This document shows, piece by piece, positions 55,523 through 63,732 of a stretch of 64,000 nt of DNA. The position numbers and the translations under genes are program-made. The DNA is from Legionella saoudiensis (GTDB taxonomy: Bacteria; Pseudomonadota; Gammaproteobacteria; Legionellales; Legionellaceae), in NCBI RefSeq assembly GCF_001465875.1, contig NZ_LN901324.1, positions 558,001 to 622,000 of the forward strand, in the 5' to 3' direction. Positions within the stretch are counted from its first letter, which is position 1, and each line of letters begins with the position of its first letter. The notes below the pieces were generated by a model, which was not told the DNA's origin, ran no database searches, and worked only from the letters and a program-made list of their open reading frames with translations.

Positions 55523-55639
55523 TTAATCTAATCTTTGACCAATAAGTACTCCTCTAAACGCTCTTGGAGAGCAACCGATCATCTCCTTCCAGGCGGCCTC
55601 ATCTTCTTCGCAACTATATGAGAGCTTTTCTCTATACGT
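55523..55639 (-). pseudogene. Possible C-terminal remnant of a lost gene
   Basis: The minus strand has an open frame of 38 codons without a proper start that reads like the end of a real protein (...CEEDEAAWKEMIGCSPRAF...IGQRLD, then TAA). In another frame the bases just upstream read NCSNINPIAVNV before a stop, so one frameshift would join them. I do not recognise the protein. It may be a decayed gene in this 515-base gap (55362-55876). Chance cannot be excluded. Confidence 0.3.
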
Positions 55640-55715
55640 TTACAGCAATGGGGTTAATATTGGAGCAATTATCTCTCAATTATCCACTATTAATTAATAG
55701 GGGTATGCTTTATCC

Positions 55716-55758
55716 GTCATTGCGAACGAAGTGAAGCAACCCAGAGTTTTGGGCTTCG
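55716..55758. repeat. GTCATTGCGA...CAACCCAG repeat
   Basis: GTCATTGCGAACGAAGTGAAGCAACCCAG followed by AGTTTTGGGCTTCG. Related copies occur at 10171-10200 (same strand), 9961-9999 and 51037-51071 (inverted), and inside the element at 39613-39766. It is a dispersed short repeat of this genome. Confidence 0.6.
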
Positions 55759-55876
55759 ATCATCACGACTTTTTGTTAGCATGAATGTGGAAGCCCACTT
55801 GCAACAGGTTTCTTTTCAACAGCTACACTATTAGATAACAGTATAAAATTGGCCACCGCGCTTAAGGATAAAGCAT

Positions 55877-56548
55877 ATGTACCCCCGGCAATTAATTCGT
55901 TCATCAAGTATTGGAATAATCGTTCTACTGCTGCTTTTATTTATTCCTGCAGGAACTCTGAACTATTGGCAAGGTTGGATTTATGCAGCCGTATTTATTA
56001 GCTCCTCCACAGCATATACTTTATACTTAGCAAAACATGACCCCGCATTACTTAAACGTCGTACCCAAGCCGGAATATCCTACGAAAAGGAACCCGCACA
56101 AAAATTAATTATTTCCTTACTTTTTGCCACCTGTATTACGCTAGTTATTTTATCAGTGCTCGATGTACGTTTCGGTTGGTCTTACGTACCAGGATATATC
56201 TCGATTTTAGGCAATTTATTCGTGGTATTTTCTTTCTATATTTTTCATCTGGTTTCAAAAGTGAATACCTATGCTGCTGCTAACGTTCGCGTTGAGGAAG
56301 GACAACAGGTTATTTCTAAAGGCCTATATGGAGTTGTTCGCCATCCGATGTATTTTGGGGTACTATTTTTATTCATCGGTACCCCCATTGCTCTTGGCTC
56401 TTGGTGGGGACTTCTTTTAATTCCTATCTTAGTCACCATTTTAGTAGCCCGTATTATGAATGAAGAAAAAGTACTGGTACGCGATTTGCCTGGATATGCA
56501 GAGTATCAAAAGAAAGTAAAATCTCGATTAATACCTCATATCTGGTAA
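55877..56548 (+). CDS. Isoprenylcysteine carboxyl methyltransferase-like membrane protein
   Basis: 223 residues with five or six hydrophobic helices. The C-terminal part carries the ICMT/PEMT methyltransferase signature: GLYGVVRHPMYFGVLF (about 151-166) and the NEEKVLVRDLPGYAEYQKKVKSRLIP end with the paired Glu and Tyr residues that bind AdoMet. In bacteria such proteins methylate lipids or unknown substrates; true prenyl-protein substrates are not expected except for secreted host-directed proteins. AAGGA precedes the ATG. It is convergent with fabI and separated from the GTPase gene by a repeat-rich gap. Confidence 0.87.
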   Translation: MYPRQLIRSSSIGIIVLLLLLFIPAGTLNYWQGWIYAAVFISSSTAYTLYLAKHDPALLKRRTQAGISYEKEPAQKLIISLLFATCITLVILSVLDVRFGWSYVPGYISILGNLFVVFSFYIFHLVSKVNTYAAANVRVEEGQQVISKGLYGVVRHPMYFGVLFLFIGTPIALGSWWGLLLIPILVTILVARIMNEEKVLVRDLPGYAEYQKKVKSRLIPHIW

Positions 56549-56561
56549 TGAAATGATACGG

Positions 56562-57332
56562 TTACGCCATAATATGATAACCACTATCAATATAAATCGT
56601 ATCACCAGTAATGCTCTTGGCATAATCACTGGCCAAAAAGGTCACCATAGCGCCAATGTCCTTGATATTAGCTAAAGAGCCAAGCGGAGATTTATGTGTA
56701 GCATCACGTATTAACTCCTCAAATTTATCCAAACCAGAGGCCGCTCGTGTTTTAAGAGGGCCTGGGGAAATGGCAATTACCCTAATTCTCTCAGGGCCCA
56801 GCTCTGCTGCCATATAGCGTACCGATGCTTCTAATGCTGCTTTTACAGGCCCCATGAGGTTATAATTACTCACTACCTTTTCAGCCCCATAAAATGACAT
56901 AGCAAATAGTGATCCACCATTTTTCATGAGGGGTTTGGCGAGATTAGCCATACGTATAAAAGAATGACAGGAAATATCCATTGCCATCAGGAATCCATCT
57001 TTTGATGAGGCGAATAAAGGCCCATGCAAGTCCTCTGTGGGCGCGTAAGCAATTGAATGCACAATGATATCAATGTGTCCCCAATGTTTAGTTATTTCTG
57101 TAAATAAATCAGTTAGATCCTGAGCATGGGTCACATTACAACGCATGTAAATGGCTGGGGATAGCTCTTGAGCAAGGGGGTCTACGAATGGTTTGGCTTT
57201 ATCATTAATGTAGGTAAGGGCTAATTCAGCTCCCGCCGCTTTTAACATGAGCGCACATCCGTAAGCGATAGAATTTTTATTAGCAATACCGACAACCAAG
57301 GCTTTCTTTCCTGCAAGTAAGCTATTCTCCAT
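56562..57332 (-). CDS. fabI: FabI, enoyl-[ACP] reductase (NADH)
   Basis: Last step of the fatty acid elongation cycle and target of triclosan-like inhibitors. The 256 residues match. The NAD site is KALVVGIANKNSIAYG (about 10-25). The catalytic Tyr and Lys are in the typical FabI spacing SFYGAEKVVSNYNLMGPVK. RVIAISPGPLKTRAASG and TGDTIYIDSGYHIM are the usual late motifs. It is divergent from phaZ. Confidence 0.96.
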   Translation of the reverse strand: MENSLLAGKKALVVGIANKNSIAYGCALMLKAAGAELALTYINDKAKPFVDPLAQELSPAIYMRCNVTHAQDLTDLFTEITKHWGHIDIIVHSIAYAPTEDLHGPLFASSKDGFLMAMDISCHSFIRMANLAKPLMKNGGSLFAMSFYGAEKVVSNYNLMGPVKAALEASVRYMAAELGPERIRVIAISPGPLKTRAASGLDKFEELIRDATHKSPLGSLANIKDIGAMVTFLASDYAKSITGDTIYIDSGYHIMA

Positions 57333-57437
57333 GTTGTTTTCCTTAACGTCATGTTTTATTAAGTATACATTACAATTTGTTGTTTTTAATTTGTTCTATA
57401 ATTTAAGGATAACGTATCCATAAAGGTAAGGGATTCC

Positions 57438-58805
57438 ATGTTAAACAATCCATTAGATAATCGCTCGCTTTACAATTGGTATGATTGGGGGATGAATGTA
57501 CTTCAGCCTTATTCCGATTATTGTTTAATCTTGTCCAAACGGTATAAACGCATCACCGATAGCATGAGTCTACCCTTTAATATTCCTTATATGTCAGGCA
57601 TGCAAAAAGAGTTAATGAAAGAAGGCATGGATTCAGTAGTCAAATATTTTCGTGGGTTAACAGGCTATTTTTATGTAGCACATATGGTTACTAATTTTTA
57701 TGAAAAGCCAAAGTTTGGGATTATTGATGTAAAAATTGGTGATGATTATTATGATATTGTCAAATCGGTTGTAGATCGTAAAAGTTTTTGTGATTTAGTT
57801 CACTTTAAAAAGAAAGGGATTAAAGAAGACGCCTTTCCTAAAATGTTGTTGGTTGCACCTATGTCAGGTCATCATGCTACTTTATTACGTGACACGGTTA
57901 AAAGTTTACTGCCCTATTATGATGTGTACATTACAGATTGGAAAAATGCTCGTGATGTTCCCTTAAGTGAAGGTTCTTTCGATCTAGACAGTTATATTGA
58001 ATATGTTATTTCTTATTTTAAGCTATTAGCTCCCAATTTGAATGTTATGGCAGTATGCCAACCAACAGTTCCTGTACTCGCTGCATTAGCATTAATGTCT
58101 ACGGAAAACGATCCTAGACTTCCTACTAGCGCAGTACTTTTAGGAGGCCCTATAGATACCTCAAAATCTCCTACAGTGGTTAATGATCTCGCGGTTTCAC
58201 GTAGGGATGACTGGTTTCAACAAAATGTTATTTCAATGGTTCCTTCGCGTTTTCCAGGTGCAATGCGGCTTGTTTACCCCGGATTTATGCAGCTCTCAGG
58301 ATTCTTGAGCATGAATATGCAACGACACATGGAAGCCTTACAAAAGGCTATTGATGACTATGCTGAGAATAAACATGAAGAAGCCTTAAAAACTGTGCAA
58401 TTTTATCTCGAATATTTTTCTACAATGGATTTAACTGCGGAATTTTACATGCAAACAATCAATACGGTTTTTCAGGAGCAATTATTGGCTAGGGGCCATT
58501 ATAAATCACGAGGCAAAGATATCCGCTTGCATGATATCAAAAAAACATCGCTTTTAATTATTGAAGGCGAGCGTGATGACATTACAGGGCTTGGCCAAAC
58601 AAAGTCGGTAATGACTCTATGTAAAAATCTTCCCTCAAAAATGAAAAAGTATATATTAGTGGAGGGAGTTGGCCACTATGGACTATTCAATGGCAGTAAA
58701 TTTCGTAGCAAGATTATTCCGGAAATTAATAACTTCATTAAAACACATAGTAGTTTTAGTGCAGAGGCTGATATTCATCACGTTTTTAAAAAAGCGCGAC
58801 ATTAA
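57438..58805 (+). CDS. phaZ: Intracellular poly(3-hydroxybutyrate) depolymerase
   Basis: Breaks down stored PHB granules. The 455 residues match intracellular PhaZ of the Ralstonia type. The catalytic cysteine is Cys207 in the family's AVCQPTVPVLAA motif, which takes the place of the usual lipase Ser. VAPMSGHHATLLRDTVKSLL and YITDWKNARDVP are also typical. The Asp is probably in EGERDDITG and the His in GVGHYGLFNG. There is no signal peptide. The V-ATPase operon starts 36 bases downstream on the same strand with no obvious terminator between. Confidence 0.93.
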   Translation: MLNNPLDNRSLYNWYDWGMNVLQPYSDYCLILSKRYKRITDSMSLPFNIPYMSGMQKELMKEGMDSVVKYFRGLTGYFYVAHMVTNFYEKPKFGIIDVKIGDDYYDIVKSVVDRKSFCDLVHFKKKGIKEDAFPKMLLVAPMSGHHATLLRDTVKSLLPYYDVYITDWKNARDVPLSEGSFDLDSYIEYVISYFKLLAPNLNVMAVCQPTVPVLAALALMSTENDPRLPTSAVLLGGPIDTSKSPTVVNDLAVSRRDDWFQQNVISMVPSRFPGAMRLVYPGFMQLSGFLSMNMQRHMEALQKAIDDYAENKHEEALKTVQFYLEYFSTMDLTAEFYMQTINTVFQEQLLARGHYKSRGKDIRLHDIKKTSLLIIEGERDDITGLGQTKSVMTLCKNLPSKMKKYILVEGVGHYGLFNGSKFRSKIIPEINNFIKTHSSFSAEADIHHVFKKARH

Positions 58806-58841
58806 TCGATTCATAAATGCTTATACATATGAGGGAGCATA

Positions 58842-60215
58842 ATGAGCATTATTCATTACAAAAATATCCGTGAAATTACTGGTGATATCCTTAAAATTTC
58901 AGTACCTACGGCATTGGATACTCATACAATTGAGGTACCTCGGTTAGATGATCTAGCACTAGTTCACCCATCCACAGGGCCTGCTTTACTCGCTCAAATT
59001 ACTCACTTAGAACAGGATATTGTAACCTTACAAGTCTATGGCAGTACCAAAGGATTATCCACCGACTCCTCAGTGACTTTTTTAGGTCAACCTATGATGG
59101 TGAGTTTTTCTGACAATATCCTTGGGCGTGTTTTTAATGGAACTGGAAAGCCAATTGATGGGGGCCCCAATCTAGATCAGGATGATAAAACGCCAATTAG
59201 CACGGCAACGGTTAATCCTGCACGTCGAACTTTAGCCTCCAAAATGATCCGTACCAATATCCCTATGATCGACGTGTTTAATTGTCTGGTCGAAAGCCAA
59301 AAAATTCCAGTATTTTCTATTGCTGGTGAACCCTATAATGAATTACTCGCTAAAATTGCAACTCAGGCTGATGCGGATATTATTGTGTTTGGCGGCATGG
59401 GCTTACTTTTTGATGACTATTACGCTTTTCGTAAAACATTTGAAGATCATGGCTCTATTGCGCGTACGGTTATGTTTGTTAACCAGGCCTCTGATCCTAT
59501 TTTAGAGCGATTGTTAGTGCCTGATATGGCTTTAGCTGTTGCTGAGAAGATGGCCGTAGAAGAAGGCAAACGCGTTTTAGTTCTTTTAACAGATATGACC
59601 GCCTTTGCTGATGCTTTAAAAGAAGTAGGTATTGCCATGGAGCGGGTGCCTTCAAATCGTGGGTATATGGGAGATTTGTACTCACAATTAGCTCGTCGTT
59701 ATGAAAAGGCCTGTGATTTTCAGGGGGCTGGGTCCGTTACAATTTTATCGGTAACCACTATGCCTGGGAATGATGTGACTCATCCCGTACCGGATAACAC
59801 GGGGTATATTACTGAGGGTCAATTTTACCTACATTCGGGAGCTATTGATCCCTTCGGCTCTTTATCCAGACTAAAACAACATGTGATTGGAAAACAAACT
59901 CGCGATGATCATGGACAAATCATGAATGCTATGATTCGCTTTTTTTCTGCTGCTTGTGAGGCGGAGCAGAAACAGGCCATGGCTTTTGAAATCTCAGAAT
60001 TTGATGAGCGGTTATTAAAGTTTGGCCGCTTATTTCGCGAACGCTTTATGGACATTAAGGTTTCCATTGTCTTGGAAAAAGCTTTGGATTTATGCTGGCA
60101 AACCTTAGCTGAGTGCTTCCATGAGAATGAGTTATTGATTAAACAGGAATTGGTTGATAAATATTTTAATATCCAACTAACTCAGGAGAATAAGCATGAC
60201 TCAACCCAAGCTTAA
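58842..60215 (+). CDS. atpB: V-type ATPase subunit B
   Basis: Non-catalytic nucleotide-binding subunit of the V1 head. The 457 residues match bacterial V-type B subunits. Seen are the N-terminal beta barrel (about 1-75), the central fold with AGEPYNELLAKIATQADADIIVFGGMG, LLTDMTAFADALKEV and ERVPSNRGYMGDLYSQLARRYEKA, and SVTTMPGNDVTHPVPD. The Walker A of catalytic A subunits is absent, as expected. GAGGGAG lies before the ATG. It is the first V-ATPase gene here. It overlaps subunit D by 20 bases. Confidence 0.95.
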   Translation: MSIIHYKNIREITGDILKISVPTALDTHTIEVPRLDDLALVHPSTGPALLAQITHLEQDIVTLQVYGSTKGLSTDSSVTFLGQPMMVSFSDNILGRVFNGTGKPIDGGPNLDQDDKTPISTATVNPARRTLASKMIRTNIPMIDVFNCLVESQKIPVFSIAGEPYNELLAKIATQADADIIVFGGMGLLFDDYYAFRKTFEDHGSIARTVMFVNQASDPILERLLVPDMALAVAEKMAVEEGKRVLVLLTDMTAFADALKEVGIAMERVPSNRGYMGDLYSQLARRYEKACDFQGAGSVTILSVTTMPGNDVTHPVPDNTGYITEGQFYLHSGAIDPFGSLSRLKQHVIGKQTRDDHGQIMNAMIRFFSAACEAEQKQAMAFEISEFDERLLKFGRLFRERFMDIKVSIVLEKALDLCWQTLAECFHENELLIKQELVDKYFNIQLTQENKHDSTQA

Positions 60216-60792
60216 TAAAACCTCGCTTAGTCTGGAGCAAAAGAATTTAAAAAATTATAAAAAATATTTGCCTTCGCTGGAGTTAAAAAGGAAAAAGCTA
60301 TTATCTGAACGAGGAATTGTTGCGGGACTAATAGCTCAGTTAAAAGAAAAAGAAAAGGAACTGGTAGTCCACGTAGAAAATCAGTTACCAATGGTTAATG
60401 AGAACATGGATGATTTGTCACAATATATTAAGGTCAAACAGTTTGATTTACAGGAAGAAAACATCGTTGGAGTTAAATTACCTGTATTGAAATCAATTCA
60501 ATTTATGGTTCTTGATTATCCTTATCTAAATACTCCTCATTGGTTTGAGCCTTTAATGCACCGAGTAGCGGAGTTTCTTGAAATACGCTTAAGGCTTAAA
60601 TTAGCTTTTTCACGATTGCAATTATTAGATAAAGCAATTCAAACTGTCACCCAGCGAAAAAATTTATTTGAAAAGGTATTAATTCCTAATGCCTTGAACC
60701 ACATAAGATTAATACAGATTTTTTTATCAGATAATGAACGCGCAGCAGTAGTCAGATCAAAAATTGCTAAGAAAAAAAGGCAATTATTATGA
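60196..60792 (+). CDS. atpD: V-type ATPase subunit D
   Basis: Central rotor stalk subunit. The 198 residues form two long helices, as in the family: KNLKNYKKYLPSLELKRKKLLSERG near the start and LAFSRLQLLDKAIQTVTQRKNLFEKVLIPN near the end, with a small domain between. The Q-x-KK-rich end is typical. AGGAG at 60184-60188 lies within the end of the B gene, and the stop overlaps the I gene by four bases. Confidence 0.9.
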   Translation: MTQPKLNKTSLSLEQKNLKNYKKYLPSLELKRKKLLSERGIVAGLIAQLKEKEKELVVHVENQLPMVNENMDDLSQYIKVKQFDLQEENIVGVKLPVLKSIQFMVLDYPYLNTPHWFEPLMHRVAEFLEIRLRLKLAFSRLQLLDKAIQTVTQRKNLFEKVLIPNALNHIRLIQIFLSDNERAAVVRSKIAKKKRQLL

Positions 60793-62582
60793 GTATTGCA
60801 GCCTTCAAGAAAGTGACTCTATTAGGGCTTAGTCGATGCAAATCAGAAATTCTAAGATCATTGCAAAAACTGGGCTGTCTGCAGCTCATTACAATTAATT
60901 CATCAAACAAATCAGCTCTTACTACACCATCTACAACATTGCTTGATCAGATAAAAACAAGTTTACGCTACCTTCAAGATTCCCCAGAGCAGGGTACTCC
61001 ACGTTTATTTTGGAAAAATAATAATGCGGATCAAGTGGTGAAGCAAATTTTAGAAAACCAACAGGCGCTCAAAAACTGTATTGATCGACGAGATTTTTTA
61101 ACCGAGCGCATTCATGGGCTATCTGAATGGGGGCATTTTGAGCTGCCTGATGAAGCAGATTTACGAGGGATAAAGCTTTGGTTTTACAAAATACCACTAA
61201 AACAGTTAGCTGTTCTCCCTAAAGATCGCCCCATACAGAAGCTATATCAAAATAATCTTTTTATTTATATTGTAATCCTTGCAGAAGAAGAACCTCAAGA
61301 GGAACGCTTTTCATCTTATCGCATTCATACCGGGGCTATTGCGTTAAATGATCTTCTTGAAGAATTAGATGAGCTTGATGAACAAATAGAAGATCTTATT
61401 GAGGCACGTCGTAGCCTGTCTCGCTTTCGCTACTTATTAGCTAAAAAGGTAGCTCAGTTTGCCGACCGCTCCGAATTGCAAAAGGCATCGGAAAAAACCA
61501 TGGAACACCAAGAGTTTTTTGTGCTTCAAGGCTGGGTTCCAGAATCACAAGTGCCTGCGTTATGCGCATTTTGCAGGGAACAGCAAATAGGGTTAACGAT
61601 TGATGAACCTTTAGAAGGGGAATTACCACCTACTTTACTAGAATCAAACCCTTGGTTAAAGGGAGGGCAAGAACTGGTACGTTTTTATCAAACTCCAGGT
61701 TACCATGCATTAGATCCCTCAATAAGCGTATTTTTCTCATTTTCTATATTTTTTGCCATTATTTTAGCGGATGCAGGTTATGGGCTAATTTTAGCTTTAT
61801 TTACTCTTTTAGGATGGAAGCGTTTAGGTAAATATAACGCAGGCCAGTGGATTAAACCTTTACTCGTGGCAATTAGCACTTTTTCCATTATTTATGGGGT
61901 TTTATTGGGTAGTTATTGGGGTGTGGAGCCTAAAAAAGGCACTTTTCTTGCTAGTTTGCATTTATTGGATATTCATAATTTTAAAAATATGATGATGTTT
62001 ACAATTCTTATTGGCTGTATTCATATTTGTATTGGTTGTGGTTTGCGAATTTGGTTTTCTAATTCTTTCAGCGAAAAAATGCAGGCACTAGGGTTTATTA
62101 TATTAATTAGTGCTGTATTAATCTTTTCTGCAGGCACAATGCAACATAAAGAGCTCTTAACTCAACTGGGAACTATCCTTTTAGGTTTAAGTATTTTAAT
62201 GGTTATGTTTTTCGCCTCGGATGAACAAGTGATTGACGTCAAGAGTTTCGCAAGACGAGTTGGGTATGGTCTGGCATCAGTGGTGGAGTTGCCTTCCTTG
62301 TTTGGTGATATTTTGAGCTATTTACGTCTGTTTGCGCTGGGATTAGCCGGAGCCTCAATGGCTATTACCTTCAATACCATTGCTCACTCCATTGCTCCTA
62401 AAAGTTGGGTTCTGGCACTCCTTGTTTTATTGGCAGGACAAGCATTGAATTTTGGTTTATGTGTAATGAGTGCAGTAATTCATGGACTTCGATTGAATTA
62501 TATTGAATTTTTCAAATGGTCAATCAAAGAGGACGGTTATAGCTATCAACCATTTAAGAAGCAGGAGATTTCTCATGAATGA
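60789..62582 (+). CDS. atpI: V-type ATPase subunit I (membrane, a-subunit type)
   Basis: Membrane stator subunit that forms the ion path with the K ring. 597 residues: a soluble N-terminal half (1-310) with coiled coils and seven to eight hydrophobic helices from about 315 on (SISVFFSFSIFFAIILADAGYGLI at the first). The key arginine is in SYLRLFALGLAGASM. The late VLLAGQALNFGLCVMSAVIHGLRLNYIEFF is family-typical. It resembles chlamydial, spirochaetal and archaeal I subunits. K follows with overlap of eight bases. Confidence 0.93.
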   Translation: MSIAAFKKVTLLGLSRCKSEILRSLQKLGCLQLITINSSNKSALTTPSTTLLDQIKTSLRYLQDSPEQGTPRLFWKNNNADQVVKQILENQQALKNCIDRRDFLTERIHGLSEWGHFELPDEADLRGIKLWFYKIPLKQLAVLPKDRPIQKLYQNNLFIYIVILAEEEPQEERFSSYRIHTGAIALNDLLEELDELDEQIEDLIEARRSLSRFRYLLAKKVAQFADRSELQKASEKTMEHQEFFVLQGWVPESQVPALCAFCREQQIGLTIDEPLEGELPPTLLESNPWLKGGQELVRFYQTPGYHALDPSISVFFSFSIFFAIILADAGYGLILALFTLLGWKRLGKYNAGQWIKPLLVAISTFSIIYGVLLGSYWGVEPKKGTFLASLHLLDIHNFKNMMMFTILIGCIHICIGCGLRIWFSNSFSEKMQALGFIILISAVLIFSAGTMQHKELLTQLGTILLGLSILMVMFFASDEQVIDVKSFARRVGYGLASVVELPSLFGDILSYLRLFALGLAGASMAITFNTIAHSIAPKSWVLALLVLLAGQALNFGLCVMSAVIHGLRLNYIEFFKWSIKEDGYSYQPFKKQEISHE

Positions 62583-63018
62583 GTTAATGGTGATGTTTGG
62601 GTGGATGGGAATATTTGCCCCTATGGCATTAGCAACTGTAGGCAGTATTTATGGTTGTTCAATTGCAGGGCAAGCGGCTATTGGCGTTATGTTGGATACA
62701 GAGAGTGGTTATGGAAAATACATAGGGGTTTCTGTACTTCCATCAACCCAAGCGATTTTTGGAATCGTAATTATGTTTACTTTAAACAGGGCCGTCACTC
62801 CCCAAATTGCGGGTGGTTTATTTGGAATAGGAATGTTAACCGGCATTGCCTTGATGCTTTGTGCTATTCAACAAGGCTATTGTTGTGCCAGTGCCATTAA
62901 TGCCACTAAAAATAAGCCAGAAATCTTCGGATTATCTATTGCTCCTGCAGCCATTGTAGAGGGGTTTGCGGTATTTATTTTTGTGTTTGCGCTTGTTTTA
63001 AGTGCTGGACTTAAATAG
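62575..63018 (+). CDS. atpK: V-type ATPase K (c-ring) subunit, sodium-type ligands
   Basis: 147-residue proteolipid with four membrane helices (two hairpins), from the ATG at 62575 with AGGAG seven bases upstream; a longer frame inside atpI is rejected. The ion carboxylate is Glu129 (AIVEGFAVF) in the last helix. The first hairpin has Gln59 in place of a carboxylate, giving one carboxylate per four helices. Leu55, Thr58 and Gln59 (LPSTQ), Gln100 and Glu129 match the sodium ligands of Enterococcus hirae NtpK (Leu61, Thr64, Gln65, Gln110, Glu139), with the same 29-residue step between the last two. This predicts sodium transport. Confidence 0.93.
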   Translation: MNELMVMFGWMGIFAPMALATVGSIYGCSIAGQAAIGVMLDTESGYGKYIGVSVLPSTQAIFGIVIMFTLNRAVTPQIAGGLFGIGMLTGIALMLCAIQQGYCCASAINATKNKPEIFGLSIAPAAIVEGFAVFIFVFALVLSAGLK

Positions 63019-63027
63019 GAGCTGGCA

Positions 63028-63732
63028 ATGGAAATGAAGCAAAATAATACGGCAACTACGATTTCTCAAGGAATTGAAACCCTCATTAAACGATTAAAAG
63101 AAGATGGGGTGAATGCGGGTAGGGATGAGGCGGAAAAAATAGTACAAATTGCTCAAGAAAAAGCGAATGACTTATTGAATAATGCCCAAGCTAAAGCTAA
63201 AAGCTTGCTTGATGAGGCCCATGCACGTATCCAACAAGAACAAAAAGCAGCTGAAGATGCGTTGTATCTTGCAGCAAAAAACATGCGTCTTGAGCTAAGA
63301 CAGAATTTAATTAATCGATTTATTCAAGAGGTAAAACATCTTGTTCACAAAGAATTAGATAATGAGGAAATGATTCGGCAATTAATAATTTTAATTGCAA
63401 AGGATACGGCAGAGCAAGCGCGTGCATTTAAAGCTCAAAAGATAGAAATTCAATTACCCGAGAAGATTTTGGATTTTAATGATATTCGAAAGAATCCTAA
63501 TCTGTTAGATAACGATCCATTAAAAGCCTTAGTGCAGTCATTAATGCAACAAATGCTTAAAGAGGGCATGCATGTAGTTATTAATCCGGGTGCAAAAAAC
63601 CTAATTGGAATTAAAGTACATTTAGTTAATGAAGAAATTGTTTTGGACTTAAGCGAAGAAGCCGTAAGCAGCCTGTTAGTAAAGCATATGCAACCCAGGT
63701 TTCGGGCTTTATTAGAAGGATTATTGAAATGA
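63028..63732 (+). CDS. atpE: V-type ATPase subunit E
   Basis: Peripheral stalk subunit, 234 residues. The N-terminal half (about 30-100) is a long Ala/Lys/Glu-rich helix (AEKIVQIAQEKANDLLNNAQAKAKSLLDEA) and the C-terminal part a mixed alpha/beta domain, as in the family. AGGAG precedes the ATG. In Chlamydia-type operons E comes first; here it follows K, so the gene order is rotated. It overlaps the next gene by four bases. Confidence 0.9.
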   Translation: MEMKQNNTATTISQGIETLIKRLKEDGVNAGRDEAEKIVQIAQEKANDLLNNAQAKAKSLLDEAHARIQQEQKAAEDALYLAAKNMRLELRQNLINRFIQEVKHLVHKELDNEEMIRQLIILIAKDTAEQARAFKAQKIEIQLPEKILDFNDIRKNPNLLDNDPLKALVQSLMQQMLKEGMHVVINPGAKNLIGIKVHLVNEEIVLDLSEEAVSSLLVKHMQPRFRALLEGLLK

